From: Meandrina meandrites | Lineage: Eukaryota > Cnidaria > Anthozoa > Scleractinia > Meandrinidae | Length of the DNA: 64,000 nt | Assembly (NCBI GenBank): GCA_963693305.1 | Contig: OY855913.1 | Location: 11,665,201 to 11,729,200, forward strand | Reading direction: 5' to 3' | In this document: positions 46,952-58,228 of the stretch, in pieces | Layout: every line of letters starts with the position of its first letter | Position numbering within the stretch: position 1 is the stretch's first letter | Notes under the pieces: generated by a model | What the model saw: the letters and a program-made list of their open reading frames with translations, nothing else | Databases searched by the model: none | What the model was told of the DNA's origin: nothing | Made by a program: the position numbers and the translations under genes

Positions 46952-47897
46952 TTACAATCAATTCCTGCACAGCTTTGATTTCGATGATTATAGTAATGCA
47001 TCTGCATCGTGTGACAGTGAACCTCCCGCGTTTCGTTATGAACCTCACGGCCATATAACTGGTAACCTAGCATTGTTAAGAACAGAAAACTTAGACGTCT
47101 TCTGGAGAAAGGTCCGAAGTACACAGAGCAAAATACAATCGATTGGAAGCTCAACAAGAAGATCTTAACGATGGCTGTAGATGATTACACTAAGAAATGG
47201 AGTAAACGGGATGGTTACCATGAGTCAGCTTTGGAGGAATGGTCGGAAACAGTGAAACTATCATCAGCACATCAGTAATTATAGAATCAACAACTTGCAG
47301 CGTCGCAAATTACGCGCTAGTCCTAGAATCTTAGAAAACAGTCATTTTAAGGCATACGTAAAGGAGCTTCACGAAAAGTACGTACCTATTCCTGCGGATA
47401 AAGCTGGTAATAACATAATTTTTGTTTGCAAGTAATTCTACATGCAATCTCTAATTGAAGAACTGGCTGGAAGTACCATTAATCCCGCGTATGAAGCTCA
47501 GGATGTCACAGCAGACGAGCTTATACAGAGCCATGCCTCTACCTTAGATGACTTATTTAACAGCAAATAACATCAGAAGGACAAAACATTGCCACGATCA
47601 GTTATATTGGATTCCTAAGCATCACGAGACACCAAGTAAGGCACGGTTCATTGCAGGCTCATATTCATGTACCACCACTAAACTCTCTAAATTAATAACT
47701 GACTGCCTTAAACTAGTTAAAGATCATTGTACTGCTTACTGTAAAACTATTCTGGGAAGAACAGGTGTTAGCAGCATGTGGATCATCAACAACTCATTGG
47801 ATGTACTTCGCACATTACAAGGAAAACAACTTTCACTAAACAAGATAAGTACATGGGACTTTTCAAGTCTCTATACAAGCTTACCACACGCTAAGCT
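46952..47897 (+). pseudogene. Penelope-like element, broken reverse transcriptase (5' half)
   Basis: Read on the plus strand with several frame changes and stops, the segment gives FDFDDYSN, [57 protein letters not shown] and WDFSSLYTSLPH. These are the N-terminal and first reverse transcriptase motifs of GIY-YIG Penelope-like elements. Stops occur after IIFVCK and after DDLFNSK. It starts right after the fold-back element and ends at the 47896 repeat junction. Inactive. Confidence 0.8.
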
Positions 47898-47933
47898 TAA
47901 AGGTCAAATGAACCAAAATTTCGAATTTCTTTT
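47896..47933 (+). repeat. Direct repeat shared with 49678-49713
   Basis: CTTAAAGGTCAAATGAACC followed by AAA and TTTCGA occurs at both places in the same orientation. Each lies several hundred bases upstream of a candidate exon, or of an ATGGCCGCG-like start patch, so they may be the heads of two related elements. Confidence 0.5.
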
Positions 47934-48180
47934 TTTTAGGGCAACTTGTTGGTTAAGAACCAAATAAACATATCCCTAAGTTTCAAAGTAATTGGACTTT
48001 GCAAAACAGAGAAATTTCAAGTTGAAAAATGCTTATTTTTGGCCTTCATAATCGTAGAGCGCTCGGGAAAATTGTCGGGAAATTTTCGGAACCGAAAATT
48101 GTGATGTCATTATTGGTGTGCTATGAAATTGCGGGAAATTCTAAGTCTTTCAGTGATAAAGCTCACAAGAATGGAACATC

Positions 48181-48527
48181 ATGGTGTTTTGTGCAGCACC
48201 AAACTGCTTAAATAATTCTAAGTCGAAAGTAAGCACGCTTAAGTTTCCAGCAAATTCAAAACTCAGGAAACAATGGCTTTTGAAAATGAAAAGAAAAGAA
48301 TTTAAGCCAGACAAGAACTCTCGCATTTGTGACTGCTTCAGAGAAAATCTGGCGATACGTAGGTTTCTGGGTTCTGATTTCAAGCCGCTTAGACTCCACC
48401 TCAAAGAGGATGCTGTGCCGACTATTTTTTTTTTTGTTCGGTAAAGGGATCACGGGGAAGAATACCTTTCTAAGCACAAAGACCCCCCTGTCCGTTCGGC
48501 TTTTGCTAAACGAAGGAAGGCAGAAGT
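48181..48527 (+). pseudogene. Degraded THAP-domain exon
   Basis: MVFCAAPNCLNNSKSK, LKFPANSKLRKQWLLKMKR and LKEDAVPTIF follow the THAP zinc-finger layout (CxxxxC near the start, Trp in the middle, AVPTxF at the end). The second metal pair is damaged: ICDCF replaces the usual C-x-x-HF. The frame shifts at a T run near 48424, after which RDHGEEYLSKH, KDPPVRSAF and KRRKAE lead to a GTAAGC donor. THAP fingers bind DNA in P-element-like transposases and host factors. It is probably an old transposon exon. Confidence 0.6.
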
Positions 48528-48896
48528 AAGCATTTTGCACCTTTCTTATTCTACCTAGAGCTAGATGGAGTATTTGTTATGATTATTAGCACTTTTAGTT
48601 TGTTGGATTTGCTGTAATAGATCAAAAACGAGTGCAAGTTTTTCATCAGGGGTTCCAAACACCGAGAAAAAGATGAAAGCACGACCCTGAAGGCATCCTC
48701 GGAGACCCAGGAGCAGTTAGTTGGGGCAAAACGAAGTAAACCGGGCAGAAATCGTAGCAGCGAAAGTTTTCTATAAAAGTAAAAGAGCCCCTGGGAAACG
48801 AGTCTCTCCAGACCATTTCCAAGCGACTCTGCGAATGCTGGCTCCTGATTGAGCAAAAAAAATCCTTTGTATTATTTTGCCCAATCGGCGAACACC

Positions 48897-49287
48897 AACT
48901 TCAGAATTTCGACGATCTTCATGTCTGCCGCCATTTTGAGGTATTCGTCAGGACGAGGCGTTTCATCAACTTGCCTCACAGATGTATCTAAAACTATCAG
49001 AAATAAAGAAAAAGTCAATATCAATGCATTACAGTTCAAATGAAAGAGTTAAAATCGTGTTTATAAACGGAAACTCGACCTGGATTTCAACCATTCCTGG
49101 AGATCTAAGAATTTCACTCGATGATTCCACAAGAAATTACAATATTTGACACGCAAACTTTCACCTGATGTAGCATATAAATCAGGTTAAGGTAGTAACG
49201 TCGTGCTTTCCAAGTTGATGAAACGCCTCGTCCTGACGAGTACCTCAAAATGGCTGCAAACATGAAGATCATCGAAATTTTGCAAGT
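48897..49287. repeat. 77-bp inverted repeats, 237 bases apart
   Basis: 48897-48973 and 49211-49287 are about 90% complementary and include TTGATGAAACGCCTCGTCC. They may be the ends of a small element. Confidence 0.65.
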
Positions 49288-50810
49288 TTGCACAGCTATA
49301 AATATTTCAATTAGACGATACTGCAAGGTTTCTTTCTGTAGTGACATTGTCTTTTGTATCTACTTTTCGTCTGCCTTGGTTAAATTCAAATAGACCGCCT
49401 CACTTTTTCAAAAATGAAGTTTGAATCCGATCCGTTTTCGCGTGTTTCATCAAGGTGTGTAATAGGAGTGTCGTTGATGTCTTGCTGCTGGCTTGATTCG
49501 AACTCAATGTTCATGAAAGTCGGTGTGATAGATCAAAAAGACATATTATAACTGGCTGTGGTGTTTGTTTGATACAGACGTTATTCGTTTTTGTTTAATT
49601 AATCTTGTTGAAAGTTGTGGTAAATTTAAGCCCTGACATTGGTCGTTATAAGCGCTCGTTCGGGTGAACCGAAAATCCTTAAAGGTCAAATGAACCAAAT
49701 TTTCGACATTCTTTCTTTTGCGATTTTAAAGCAACCAAACGCTAAAAGAACCCATTATTAAATTAACTTAGGAAGAAATTTTGCTTTCTGAGCCTTAAAG
49801 CGTGAACTATAGCAAAAACTACGAAGATTTCCGAAGGCTTCACGACAACGTTTCCAAAATGGCCGCGCACTGGAATGGAAGGAATGGATCGAGCTTTGAA
49901 TTTTGTGACGTAATAGTTTTGTTTTTGACGGCTTTGCGATCGAGGGGACGATCGTCATTTGAAGAGCGAATAATGTAAAGTTTAATTGAGAGTTTGAGTT
50001 AGTCTGAGTAATTCAAGTAATTCTGAAAAGACCTAAGTTCTTTTAAAACATGGTAGTTATATTTTTTACTGCACTGGACTCCAGTTTAAAAGATTAATTA
50101 TTAAAGCACTGAGTAAAATTGTGAGCATTGAGCGATAGAGGAGGATTTCAAACACTGGATGGCTATGGAACAAATAATTTTGTTATATACCTCGACTGAA
50201 ATGCAGGTTTTTTTGGATTTGCACGCAATTATACATAATTAGGACGTGTGCGGCTTGCAAACCCGGATCGGTATGAGCGCGAATGTGGATGTGGCCAAAA
50301 GCTAAGATTGTATTCACTATTTTCTTTTTCGTACTCGAGAGTCACACAAAACACAAGAATAAATTTCTACAAAAGAATTTAACTTGAATGAAAGGATATT
50401 TCTCAATGCAAATTCGAAACCGCAAACCATCACCAGGGACCGCGGAGACCATTTAAAAGTAGTAGGGCTAAAAAGCCCAGCCAAGACAAACAATTTTTAA
50501 CAATTTTCTGATTTTTGGCCAAGACAACTAGCATAGGGGCCACTGTGTTATCATACATTTGCATACCATCATATATTCAGCCCCAATAAAATAACATAGA
50601 CGTCTTTACTTGGTATACCATCAAAATTAATACAGTAAGTAATGTTAAATAGAACTACCTAAGCTCTCGTGTGAAAATTTCTCTTGCTATTCTCGTTGCG
50701 AGAAACTCTTGTGCGACCTCGGCTGTACAGACACTGTCTGTTGAGGCCCCATTGGTCTCTGTTCTCTGCTTGTGGTCATTCAACATGACTAGGCTGCTAT
50801 AGGCTGTTGC
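49288..50810. other. Non-coding interval
   Basis: It holds the 49678-49713 repeat copy and a GC-rich patch around 49860. No exon can be supported. Confidence 0.4.
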
Positions 50811-50815
50811 AGGGT

Positions 50816-50937
50816 GAAAAGCGGGCAAGCGCGAGCGACGCGAGCGAAGGTAAAGGTGCTGGTCTTTGGAAGGCAGGAAGGCATCTTCTCAAGATCCCCT
50901 TCAATTTTCTTTCGCTCGCGCTCGCCTGCTTTTCAAG
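50816..50937. repeat. Fold-back element with GCGCGAGCG-rich arms
   Basis: GAAAAGCGGGCAAGCGCGAGCG near 50816 is mirrored by CGCTCGCGCTCGCCTGCTTTTC ending near 50937. Confidence 0.6.
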
Positions 50938-51014
50938 AGACTTTAATGAATTTTTTAAGTGGGTATTTGCACTTTATCGATAAGCCCCTTTTTAATACAG
51001 AAGCTCACCATGGG

Positions 51015-51284
51015 GCTACAGGATCTCTGGTTTCTACAGGTGGATCTATTAGTTCTACAGGATCTATGGTTTCTAGAGGATCTATGGGTTCTATAGGATC
51101 GATGCGTTCAGGCGTACTATAAGGTCTATGGGTTCTACAAGGTCTATGGTTTATACAGGATGTATGGGTTCTACGGGATATATGGTTCTATAGGATCTAT
51201 AGGTTTTATGGGTTCTATAGGTTTTATAGGTTCTATAAGTTCTATAGGATCTGTAGGTTCTATAGGTTCTATAGGTTTTATAGA
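51015..51284. repeat. Minisatellite of GGTTCTATA/GGATCTATA units
   Basis: About 30 degenerate 9-base units fill 270 bases. The open frame on the minus strand, a run of YRT/YRS residues, is only a translation of this array. Confidence 0.9.
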
Positions 51285-51767
51285 GATATCCCCAATTTGG
51301 GGACATGCTTATACCTAGTAAAAGAGACACTCGTTGCCATTCATTCATCAACTCGAAAGAGTGGCGCGAAATAAAACGAGTGTGCCAGCAGGTGGAATGA
51401 TTGGTGATATCAAACACACAAATAATTATCGTAATTTTACACAACCGCAGTTTATAGAATAAAAGATTTTATGAAACATGGCAAAAAAATATTATGTTTA
51501 CGTACACATGTTTATATCGACAACCATGGTTGCCAGTTTTTAAAATAAGCTACGCAAGGCAGTCGCAAGACTTGGGAGAGTGAAACGTACCAAACTGTTA
51601 GAGAATCTTACTAAGATGAACTGAATAAACTGGCTCTCAATTTAATTTTTTCATCATAAAATCACGACTGGCTAAGCCTGGGAATTTGACTGAATATTTA
51701 TTGTATGTGCATCACGGAGGACATAGACAAGGAACAAGATAAACAAATCCTCCAGCCTCAGAAAGTT

Positions 51768-52132
51768 GGGACCTCACGAAACCACGACGGCGACTGCAAC
51801 GAGAACGTCGCCAAACAAAAGGCTTAATGAGCAGTACAATAGCTTAGCACGTGCGTTATCCATCTTGGTACATTTCTGCGTCTTCCTCTGCAAAACAACG
51901 ACGTGAAATGGCCAAATTTTGCGTAGTCTGAAGAACGTGAAACACGACGACGAATTTTTCTTGTTTTAAGTTTGAATTTAATAATGCGCTTACATATTCA
52001 GCTAGAGATTAGTTCTGATAAAAATGACGCACTAAATAAATTAGGATAGTTGCGAAAGTGTTAACTGAAATATAAATTCATCTTTCAGTCGCCGTTATCG
52101 TCAGTGTCGCCGTCGCGGCTTCGTAAGGTCCC
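51768..52132. repeat. MITE with GGGACCT(C/T)ACGAA ends
   Basis: GGGACCTCACGAAACCACGA at the left is mirrored by TCGCGGCTTCGTAAGGTCCC at the right, with CGACGGCGAC continuing both arms. Non-coding. Confidence 0.65.
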
Positions 52133-52859
52133 TAATAAATGGCGACCGAACCTTAGTTTTCTGCTCTAAATTTCGACTGCAATAGAAAGCACAACCATTA
52201 TTCTTGTTGCTGACCACTTTTGTAAATTCTGTAAGAGCATTTCAGAAATATCCTGTTAAATGTAAATTAGAAGCTTTGATATTGTCTCGAGATGTCTGGG
52301 CGCTATTTTTCAAAATTAAATATTTCACAAGCGTTGTCGTTCGCATGGTTCTTTTTATCTTACGAAATTTTCATGATCATCATCATCAAAGACTTTTTAA
52401 CCAAAAGAGGGTAGTTATTGCTTTCCTTGTCGCAAGATATTGACTGTTAATTGTGGGTAGTCAATCCACTGTGACATATTAAATAATGGATACAAAATGC
52501 TCGACTATTATTTTCGAGAAACAAAAGAATACGTCAATCGTTGCTATGGTAACTTTGTTGCTAATAAACCAGGAAAAAATTAAAGATTGGTCGTATGTGA
52601 TCATTGTGCTGTAATTTGGCAAGATTGGCAAGATCGGCTTCCTAGATCATTTTCGTTTTCGAAACAACTACCTTTGGGCTAAAAAAAATAACTATGCAAA
52701 TATTATGCATGGGCTTCCTGTAGTTTTTACACCGAGGATGAACCGAATTTTTAACCGAAGCCTCAATTCGTCCAAAGCAGTGATGTGGTGAAAAAAAATA
52801 CATGAAAGACAGGAAAGTTGAGTGGACTGTGCTAGAGCTTTGAAAGAAATTGCGTAATA
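52133..52859. other. Non-coding interval
   Basis: Nothing is recognised beyond short open frames. Confidence 0.35.
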
Positions 52860-53790
52860 AACAAAGCCTGGGGTTGAATTTTATATGCATAACACATTTT
52901 GTCCGATCAGCTGGTACCTTATGCTGTTGCGTTTACCGCACGTTGTGGACTAAACCCTTTATAAATGGAACTGAATTGTCCATCGTGTCAACAAGATTTG
53001 CGAAACACAAGTACAAAGCGTCAATAAGGAAACTTAGGTCTGGCGCAGTTCATAAAAAGAGCTTCCTGTGTCGACAGCGAACATGATTTAAAGGAGTCGA
53101 AAGAGACACGAATGAGAGTTGAAGAGTACCTTTAACGACAAAAACTACGTGCTGATTTCTCCTCACATCCCAGACAACGCCTGTGGCCAGGAACAATCGC
53201 CCTAGCTCCGAAAGCTGCAAAAAGAAAAGCCCATGTCGCGACACATTGAGAACTGTCGGAGCTTAACGTGATACAAAGTTGAAAGAAGGTAGGCGTTTTT
53301 ATATAAATCGCTTTCAGATTCTAGGTCTCTGAGCATACGCATTGTGTTATTCGTGGTAAGACTACTATAGAACAGTATTAAATATACAATATTGAGAGTC
53401 AAGTTTTAGTCTCGTTACCATTCATGAAAAAAAAAACTGTATGAATAATAATGAATATGGGGCTACATGAAAAGTGACCACCAACTGTACTTGGCTGACT
53501 GTCAACTGGAACAGATGTTTTTTGCTTGAAAACTCTTTAAAGCATCCCTCTATGCACAATAATATATACATCACAGGAAAACAATACAGGCATATTTGCA
53601 TTATATATTGAGCTTTCTAGTTTGAAAACGTGGGATAATTAATATTTTTTATTCATCATTTTTTATTCATTTTTTATTCATACAGTTATTAAAATGAGGG
53701 CTTATCTGGTTAAGCAGATTTTTTTGTACCATAGCAAACAGTAAAAGGGATCAATATTTGTCATCTTACCATGAAACATTTTTGTCTTCA
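52860..53790. repeat. Duplicated segment, copy A
   Basis: It shares CAAAGCCTGGGG at the head, GGCGTTTTTATATAAATC, GGGGCTACATGAAAAGTGAC and TTACCATGAAACATTTTTGT with copy B (54303-54871) in the same order and orientation. Copy A holds about 390 extra bases (52890-53286). Non-coding. Confidence 0.8.
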
Positions 53791-54302
53791 AGACTGCCAG
53801 AATTGAAAGAACACGAGTCGTTAATTGTTGTTGACTTTAGATTACGGTGCAGATTATGATATACAAAAACAAACAGAAATAGGGGAGGTTGTTTGAAAAA
53901 ACAAGTGGTTTAGAAATTTCCCGGAAATTCTTTTCACGAAAAGAAAGCACCTTTTCAAAAATTCGTTTTGGAAATTTCGAAGTTCATTTTATTTTCGAGA
54001 CATTAGTTTTAAATATTCATAACTGTCATGACTATGTCATGGTGTGCAGAAGTTTTTATTCAGCACGGAATGAGAGAGGTCGAAAAATGCGTTGGTTGGA
54101 GCGGACACTCCGCGATGCAAAAGCCTGCATGGGCACCAATTTTAGATTTGTTAGGTTTTTCCCGTACCACGGACGGTGTAATTTGCAGATTTGATAAATT
54201 ACTTGGCATTCTCTGGATTTGACCGATGGTTTTAATGATTAAGATATAATATTAGCAGAGTAAACAGGGAAAACGAAGTCTGAAGAGTGAACAAAGCCAA
54301 AA

Positions 54303-54871
54303 GACAAAGCCTGGGGGCGAATTTTACATATAGAAAAAGGAAGGCGTTTTTATATAAATCTCTCGTCAGATTTCAGGTCTCTGAACATTCTCATTGTATT
54401 ATTCTTGGTAAGACTTCTGTAGAACGGTATTTAACATACAATATCGAGTCTCGTTTTAGTCTCGTTACTATTCACGGAAAAAAAACTGTATGCATAATAA
54501 TGAGTATGGGGCTACATGAAAAGTGACCACCAAAACCATACTTGGCTGACTGTCATCTGGAACAGATGTTTTTTACTTGATAACTCTTTAAAGCATCCCT
54601 CACAGTATCCCTCTATGCACAATAATATACATCACAGGAAAACAATACAGCCTCATTTGCATTATATATTGAGCTTTCTAGCTTGAAAACTTGGTGCAAT
54701 TAATATTTTTATTAATCAGCAAACGACACAACATGTACAGTTATTAAAATGGGGGCTTGTCTGGTCAAGCATTTTTTTTAAACATTTTTTTTATTTGAAA
54801 CAAAGCAAGCAGTAAAAGAGGATCAAAGTAAGGCTATTATTTGTTACCTTACCATGAAACATTTTTGTCTA
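54303..54871. repeat. Duplicated segment, copy B
   Basis: It is a direct copy of 52860-53790 without the 390-base insert, with scattered substitutions and a 13-base internal repeat of ATCCCTC. The copies are about 0.5 kb apart. Confidence 0.8.
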
Positions 54872-54880
54872 TAATTAGCT

Positions 54881-55015
54881 CTTATTAACCGAGCAGGAGG
54901 TCTGTATGGGAGAATCTTGACCGAGGTCGTGAGTACAGACCGAACGCAGTGAGGTCTGTACTCATGACCGAGGTCAAGATTCTCCCATACAGACCGACTA
55001 AGCTCGGTTAATAAG
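54881..55015. repeat. Long hairpin, arms about 62 bases
   Basis: CTTATTAACCGAG at 54881 is mirrored by CTCGGTTAATAAG ending at 55015; the arms meet at an 11-base loop (54942-54952). They contain GTCTGTATGGGAGAATCTTG and its inverse. A weaker relic with GGTCAAGAT/CCGGTCTAGAT words lies at 55424-55490. It is a MITE-type palindrome. Confidence 0.75.
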
Positions 55016-55669
55016 ATGTTTATTATATGGCCTAACTAGAAAACTTTTCAGCTTAAAAATTCGCTTCGGTTCGCCGTACTCGCTGACATTTTGTTAGTGA
55101 ACGGCGATATCATCGACAGGTATGTTTTCAACTTCTCTAGCCTCTTTAATCGACTGATAGAATATTCTTACGGGTATTTTAGTCGCTTTTAATCGTGTTT
55201 AGTGCTTTTAACTTCTGACCATGAAATTACATCGCAAATTCGTTTCTAGCTGGTGTTTTGATTTCGTGCCCGTGAACTGAACGAAAATTTACCAGAGTTT
55301 GCTTGTTCTTGTTACCTTCTTTCGCATCAAGCTTTTGGTTCTTCCATTTACTATTTTTTTTAGCAGCCAACAAGTAAACGTTTTTGCATTTTTGTTCGTA
55401 AACTTCTCAACGTAACTGCAACCGGTCAAGATGCCGGTCTAGATGGGAAAATCTAGACCGCGGTCAATATTGATTTTAGCCAATCAAATTCGTGAATTTG
55501 GTAGTCCTTGTGAGACGGCCGTATAATTCAAATTATAAAACAGAATTTATACAAAACTCATTACAAAAATCTATTGTGGCAATTTATCATTCATATCAAA
55601 CACCGTGCAGAATAAAATCGGTCTTTAAAACTCAGAAGTGTCACGTTGTTACATTCTATAAATAATTAG
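55016..55669. other. Non-coding repeat-like interval
   Basis: No exon is recognised. The relic words related to the hairpin at 54881 suggest that the interval is the body of the same larger element. Confidence 0.35.
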
Positions 55670-56070
55670 TAGAATTCTACTAGTACACCAATGCAAATGC
55701 TGCAATGTGATTGGCTGAGCTATTGAACACCATTAGTGTGCAGTTGCCGAAGGTCGTCCACAAAATGCGACGTTTTTATCGTTTTTCCGAAGTTTTGGAA
55801 GGAAGTTTAGATGTAAATGGATAAAAAAATTCCCGAGAAGACTAAAAGAAGGACATTAGCGGTTTCTTGATTTTTAAAAGCTGGAAATTATTGAAAAACG
55901 GGTGCACGCGCGTAAACAACTGCAAATTTACCAAGGACAATTCAATGCGTGCGACTTTGTTAAAGCGTTTAATAGTTCGATAATGCGTAGAAAAATAATT
56001 AGAAACCATTATTTGCGTTTAATTCAGTTAGAATTCTACTAAAACAATTAGATTATTCGCTCTCAATTTC
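55670..56070. repeat. MITE with TAGAATTCTAC ends, copy 2
   Basis: TAGAATTCTACTAGTACACC at the left and TAGAATTCTACTAAAACAAT at the right match the ends of 35525-35740. Non-coding core. Confidence 0.5.
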
Positions 56071-56189
56071 TCGAGCTCATAATCTAATTGTTAATTAGAA
56101 GGACGATAATAAGCAAAACTGTTCAATATTTTCGGCCGCCATTTTTGCGATGTAAACGAAAAGATGTAAGATGTAAACGAGTCTAAAAC

Positions 56190-57421
56190 CTAAGAAACGT
56201 GCGTGGGTTCTTTGTTGGCTGTTGGTCTTGTCTTTGTGAGCTTCTTTATAAACAAAGAAGGATATCCGTTTGAAACAAGTACTGATGATAAATGTTTCTT
56301 TTCTTCAGAGATAACTGATGTTTTTGTTGTGAGGTGTTTTGCTCGGTCGTATAAGCGAAGGCTTGCTTCCATTATGTATCAGGTCTTCAATAACTCTCTA
56401 CCTGATCAACTTACATCCCTGCTTGGAACACGTTACAACGATAATAATTATAAATTAAGACGTTCTAATGACTTTTCTCTGATACGCTATAATAGTTTAC
56501 TCGGTAGAAACAGCGTCAGATATCGGGGGCCTATTATATGGAACTCAATTCCAAGAAATATCAGAAACGCTGCCTCCTTACAACTTTTTAAAGCGACTCT
56601 TAAACGTGCCTCTAAATCTATAGACCAAATTCAGTTTGAAAAAGAGGCTTGCTTGTTGAATTCCAAGGATCCTGACTTCGTATATTTTTAATTATCTTTT
56701 TATATTTCTTTTGTATTAATAGCTATATGTTTAGTTTGTCTATTATTTAATGGCAGGTCCACACCAGCCTTATGGTTGCCCTACTAGACCTGCCTCAACA
56801 AAAAGTTATGTATGTATGTATGTATGTACTTGGCAATACCACGTTTCACTGACTGAGAATGGTGTGAATCATATAGGTACTGGTCAGTGTGGGTAGGCTT
56901 TCTGTAAACACTGGTGGTCAGAAGACCGTTTGAATCCCTTGAAACTGATGTGTCGAGAAAGGGAATAGTGTTATCTTTCTCAATTTCCACGGTAAAACGA
57001 ATAGTAGGCTGTTGAGTGTTTAGATGTTGTAAAAAGCCGTCTACATAGTCTTTGTCTAAGATTGTAAAAGTATCATCTACGTATCGCTTCCAGATCTTAG
57101 GTTTATAGGTGGCTGATGCTATCGCCCGTTCCTCAAATCTTCCATGTAAAGGTTAGCAATGACAGCGGAGACAGGGCTCCCCATAGCTGCTCCGTCTTTA
57201 TGTTCGTAAATCGACCTGTTGTGTTGGAAATCCGTGGATCTTAACACAAAGTTTAAAAGGTCGGCAATTTGTGTAGGTGTAAGGTTTGTGCGGTCGGCAA
57301 GATCGGGATCATTCTCTAGTCTGCGTAATGTGGCCTTTACGGCACCTTCGATCGGCACGTTCGTAAATAACGATTGTACGTCAAAAGATACCATGACTTC
57401 GTTTTTGTCTCGTGTCGTCAT
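56190..57421 (-). pseudogene. Penelope-like element split by a LINE insertion
   Basis: On the minus strand, 57421-57122 encodes reverse transcriptase motifs VSFDVQSLFTNVPI and AAMGSPVSAVIANLYME. After a frameshift near 57125 comes KIWKRYVDDTF (the catalytic YxDD) and IPFLDTSVSRDSNGLL to VKRGIAK near 56828. The protein resumes at 56360 with LYDRAKHLTTKTSVISEEK and VLVSNGYPSLFIKKLTKTR to 56200. The gap is filled by a plus-strand LINE tail (56354-56830). The copy is truncated at both ends; the GIY-YIG part is lost. Confidence 0.85.
56354..56830 (+). mobile_element. CR1/L2-like LINE 3' end nested in the Penelope-like element
   Basis: It encodes RRLASIMYQVFNNSLPDQL, YKLRRSNDFSL and GPIIWNSIPRNIRNA, the C-terminus of a CR1/L2-type LINE, with a stop at 56689-56691. 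A short 3' UTR ends in a (TATG)n tail (56806-56828), the usual LINE 3' microsatellite. It is 5'-truncated and inserted antisense to the host element. Confidence 0.8.
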
Positions 57422-57454
57422 GACGTCGTCATGACGTTGTCATGACGACACGAG
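57409..57454. repeat. 16-bp perfect inverted repeat at the Penelope-like breakpoint
   Basis: CTCGTGTCGTCATGAC (57409-57424) and its reverse complement (57439-57454) flank 14 bases rich in CATGACG. It marks exactly where the Penelope-like reading frame ends. Confidence 0.7.
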
Positions 57455-57913
57455 AATATGCGAGGGGGAGAAGGTGCATTCCAAGGTGCATTCCATGCGC
57501 GTTTGCTTTGTGAGACCGCGGAATTTTCCCGCCATGTCAATATTTTTCCCGCCATGTCAAGATTTGCTTTGTGAGGCCGCCGGATTTTGTGCGTGTTGTG
57601 AAAGAACAAATAATTTTTGTTTATAAGTAGGAGTTCAAAAATATTGCTGCATTGAAAGTTTTTTGCTTTTCTGCTGGTTCATTGTAATCGTTTGTCGGTT
57701 GGGAGTGTTTATTATAAATGGCTTTTTAGTTGAACAGAATTGAACTTTAATTAAGGGAAAATCGCGGCGTAGAATGTAAAGCAGTGAAAGAGATGTATTA
57801 AATTTGAGCAGTTTTATTAAGTGAAATTTTTGTACATTTTTTAAATGGAATGGTTGAGACAATTAGGAGAGAGTATTTGATTTATGAACTTGCAGCGAAC
57901 GCAAATTCTTAGT

Positions 57914-58228
57914 GGTCCAACAGGCAATATAAATGGAACAGAAATAAGGCCCCTTTTAGCTAGCGACAGTGAATATTCACAAACGAACTGGCTAGTGAAA
58001 CCCTACCCGGACAGAGGACGCCTGACTCAGGAGCGGAGAAAGTTTAAAATCTAAAGTTCGGTGCGCTACGAAGCCTACGATCTGTAGTGGAACGAGCATT
58101 TGGCATGTTGAAAGTTCATTGGAGAACTGCGTTGAAAAAGGTTGGACAAAAAACGAGCATCCTAAGAAAGACTATGATTGCTACGTGAATTTTGCACAAC
58201 AATTGTATGTATCATTTCAATAACAGAA
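57914..58228 (+). pseudogene. PIF/Harbinger transposase, C-terminal remnant
   Basis: GPTGNINGTEIRPLL, ASDSEYSQTNWLVKPYPD and RLTQERRKF are followed, after a frameshift near 58050, by RSVVERAFGMLKVHWRTALK and ILHNNCMYH. These match the end of the DDE domain of HARBI1-like transposases (WLxxPYPD ... VERAFGxLKxRWR ... LHN). At least one frameshift and one stop make it inactive. Confidence 0.75.

Noticed and set aside
51151..51444. Protein of repeated YRT/YRS residues
   Set aside because: It is the translation of the minisatellite array.
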